Below are positions 62,689 to 64,000 of a DNA stretch of 64,000 bases, in pieces. The notes under the pieces were generated by a model. It did no database searches. It was not told where the DNA came from and saw only the letters and a program-made list of their open reading frames with translations. Made by a program: the position numbers and the translations under genes. This DNA comes from Paramesorhizobium salinisoli (GTDB lineage: Bacteria > Pseudomonadota > Alphaproteobacteria > Rhizobiales > Rhizobiaceae): assembly GCF_003335045.1 (NCBI RefSeq), contig NZ_QOZG01000001.1:310001-374000 (forward strand), read 5' to 3'. Position 1 is the first letter of the stretch; each line of letters starts with the position of its first letter.

Positions 62689-63177
62689 ATGAACCGCATT
62701 GTTAAGGCAGCAGTTCTGGCCGCTGCATCGGTAGCAGCCGTAGTCGCTCCGCTTTCGATGACCACCGCATCCGCAGGCGACTGGGGTAATCGCGGTGGCG
62801 GGGGCTGGGGTCACCATCGTGGTGGCTGGGGCCCAGGCCCGGCCTGGGGCGGAAGGCCATACTACCGTCACCGGAACCGTAGCGGCGACGCTTGGGCAGC
62901 CGGCGCCATCGGCCTCGCAGCCGGCGCGCTGATCGGCAGCGCGATGTCGCAGCCGCAATATGCGCCGCCACCGCCGATCATTTACGACCAACCCCCGGTC
63001 TATGGTGGCTATTATGCCCCGGCGCCGCGCCGCGTGATCTATCAGCGCTCTGTCGGCTTCCAGCCATGGTCGAACGGATGGTATAACTATTGTTCGAACC
63101 GCTACCGCTCATTCAACCCGCGGACGGGCACCTATCGGGGCTATGACGGTGCAGACCATTTCTGCACTGCAAATTGA
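62689..63177 (+). CDS. BA14K-family exported protein
   Basis: A 162-residue protein with a signal peptide (residues 1-29, ending MTTASAGDW). A Gly/Trp/His-rich section (GGGGWGHHRGGWGPGP) and a short hydrophobic segment (WAAGAIGLAAGALIGSAM) follow. The C-terminal motif YCSNRYRSFNPRTGTYRGYD and DGADHFC are the BA14K signature. Brucella BA14K is an immunoreactive lectin-like protein linked to LPS and smooth phenotype. The ATG at 62689 follows GAAGGAGG. It has two Cys in the motif, possibly a disulfide. Function beyond the family name is unproven. Confidence 0.88.
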   Translation: MNRIVKAAVLAAASVAAVVAPLSMTTASAGDWGNRGGGGWGHHRGGWGPGPAWGGRPYYRHRNRSGDAWAAGAIGLAAGALIGSAMSQPQYAPPPPIIYDQPPVYGGYYAPAPRRVIYQRSVGFQPWSNGWYNYCSNRYRSFNPRTGTYRGYDGADHFCTAN

Positions 63178-63202
63178 TAGACGGCGGCACTCACATAAAT
63201 AA

Positions 63203-63236
63203 AAGTAAAAGCCACCAGAAGTGGTGGCTTTTACTT
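63203..63236. terminator. Bidirectional terminator between BA14K and the MBL-fold gene
   Basis: AAGTAAAAGCCACC/GGTGGCTTTTACTT, a stem of about 14 bp plus loop and T/A runs on both sides. It serves two convergent genes. Confidence 0.9.
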
Positions 63237-63295
63237 ATTAATACAGAGCAATAGATAAATTTTCTGAATCTATTTACTAAGTTATATCGCGCCTT

Positions 63296-63940
63296 TTATC
63301 CAACCAGGAACGGATTGGTCCGGCGCTCCTCGCCGAAACGCCCGCCCGGTCCGTGGCCGCAGATGAAGCCGATATCATCGCCGAGCGGCAGCAGCTTTTC
63401 TTTGATCGAGCTGATCAGCGCCGCATGATCGCCGCCGGGAAGATCAGTGCGCCCGATCGAACCGTTGAACAACACGTCCCCCACATGGGCAAAGTTTGCA
63501 TCCCTGTTGAAATAGACGACGTGGCCCGGCGCATGGCCGGGGCAGTGCAACACCTCGAACACATGGCTGCCAAAGGAAACCTTGTCCCCGTCCTGGAGCC
63601 AGAGATCGGGTGTCATGTTGCGGACGCCGCCGCTAATGCCATATCTGAGTGCGATCATCTCCAGATTGTCGAGGAGAAATTTATCCGCCTCGTGCGGACC
63701 GGTGACCTCGATGCCGAGCGCCTCCTTGAGATCGAGAGCGCCGCCCGCATGATCGATATGGCCATGAGTGAGCCAGATCGCCTGCGCGGTGATCCCGTTG
63801 GTATGCAGCGCTTCTAGGATACGGTCGACATCGCCGCCCGGATCGATAATCACGCCTGTTTTATCCTCATCATCGAACAGAATCGTACAATTCTGCTGAA
63901 AGGGAGTGACAGGAATGATGTGCGCCTTCAATTGACCCAT
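63296..63940 (-). CDS. MBL-fold metallo-hydrolase, glyoxalase II-like (YcbL type)
   Basis: A 214-residue metallo-beta-lactamase-fold hydrolase. The HxHxDH zinc motif is THGHIDHAGG (about residues 58-67). A further His is in HCPGHAPGHVVYF, Asp in FAHVGDVLFNGSIGRTDLPG, and a C-terminal His in FICGHGPGGRFGEE. It is of YcbL/GloB-like size and probably hydrolyses a glutathione thioester or other ester in the cytoplasm. The ATG at 63940 has GGAG eight bases upstream. Confidence 0.9.
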   Translation of the reverse strand: MGQLKAHIIPVTPFQQNCTILFDDEDKTGVIIDPGGDVDRILEALHTNGITAQAIWLTHGHIDHAGGALDLKEALGIEVTGPHEADKFLLDNLEMIALRYGISGGVRNMTPDLWLQDGDKVSFGSHVFEVLHCPGHAPGHVVYFNRDANFAHVGDVLFNGSIGRTDLPGGDHAALISSIKEKLLPLGDDIGFICGHGPGGRFGEERRTNPFLVG

Positions 63941-64000
63941 GAATTGTCTCCGGCAAAAGCAGATTTTGTTTCGATCGAGCGGTCGGAAGAATGATACTGC

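Overview
The window is chromosomal DNA from an alphaproteobacterium of the Rhizobiales/Hyphomicrobiales, close to Brucella/Ochrobactrum but probably outside Brucella itself. The family-level evidence is a BP26/Omp28-type SIMPL protein, a BA14K-family protein, a VtlR/LsrB regulator next to trxB with an AbcR-type small RNA beside it, and a WadC/LpcC-type LPS-core glycosyltransferase next to greA. By eye the G+C content is higher than that of Brucella. No rRNA operon, prophage, insertion sequence or CRISPR array was seen. One tRNA gene with a CAU anticodon is present.

Layout. 1-8.6 kb: a truncated MOSC protein, tam, ettA, an alpha/beta hydrolase, a translationally coupled CoA-transferase/ThDP-enzyme pair, and a GT2/LAB_N envelope pair. 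8.7-16.7 kb: an aldo/keto reductase with a lyxose-isomerase-like cupin, facing a cobalamin riboswitch that leads into gbcAB (Rieske betaine demethylase), then pncA, a MATE exporter and a DUF475 membrane protein. 16.7-22 kb: an AT-rich gap, the tRNA, BP26-like, small exported proteins and a large OmpA-family coiled-coil protein. 22-28.5 kb: rpoD-dnaG and a Pho-box-preceded Na/Pi transporter. 28.5-38.8 kb: yqeY, carA, ypfJ, carB, a BacA-like ABC protein with degenerate ATPase motifs, a cold-shock gene and a GST. 39-47.5 kb: aatA, AbcR-like sRNA, vtlR, trxB, trkH, an Lrp regulator, two LPS glycosyltransferases and greA. 47.7-64 kb: periplasmic/envelope proteins, transporters, uvrB, a double-Kazal lipoprotein, a lytic transglycosylase, a second cold-shock gene, BA14K and an MBL-fold hydrolase.

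Most genes are conserved housekeeping or envelope genes. The observations most worth follow-up are the B12 riboswitch in front of the glycine-betaine demethylase genes, the AbcR-like sRNA and its palindromic promoter beside vtlR, the BacA/BclA-like ABC protein that has lost Walker A, signature and H-loop residues, an isochorismatase-fold protein without the nucleophilic Cys coupled to a membrane protein, and the Pho box ahead of the Na/Pi transporter. All functions are inferred from sequence and remembered families; no database search was run.
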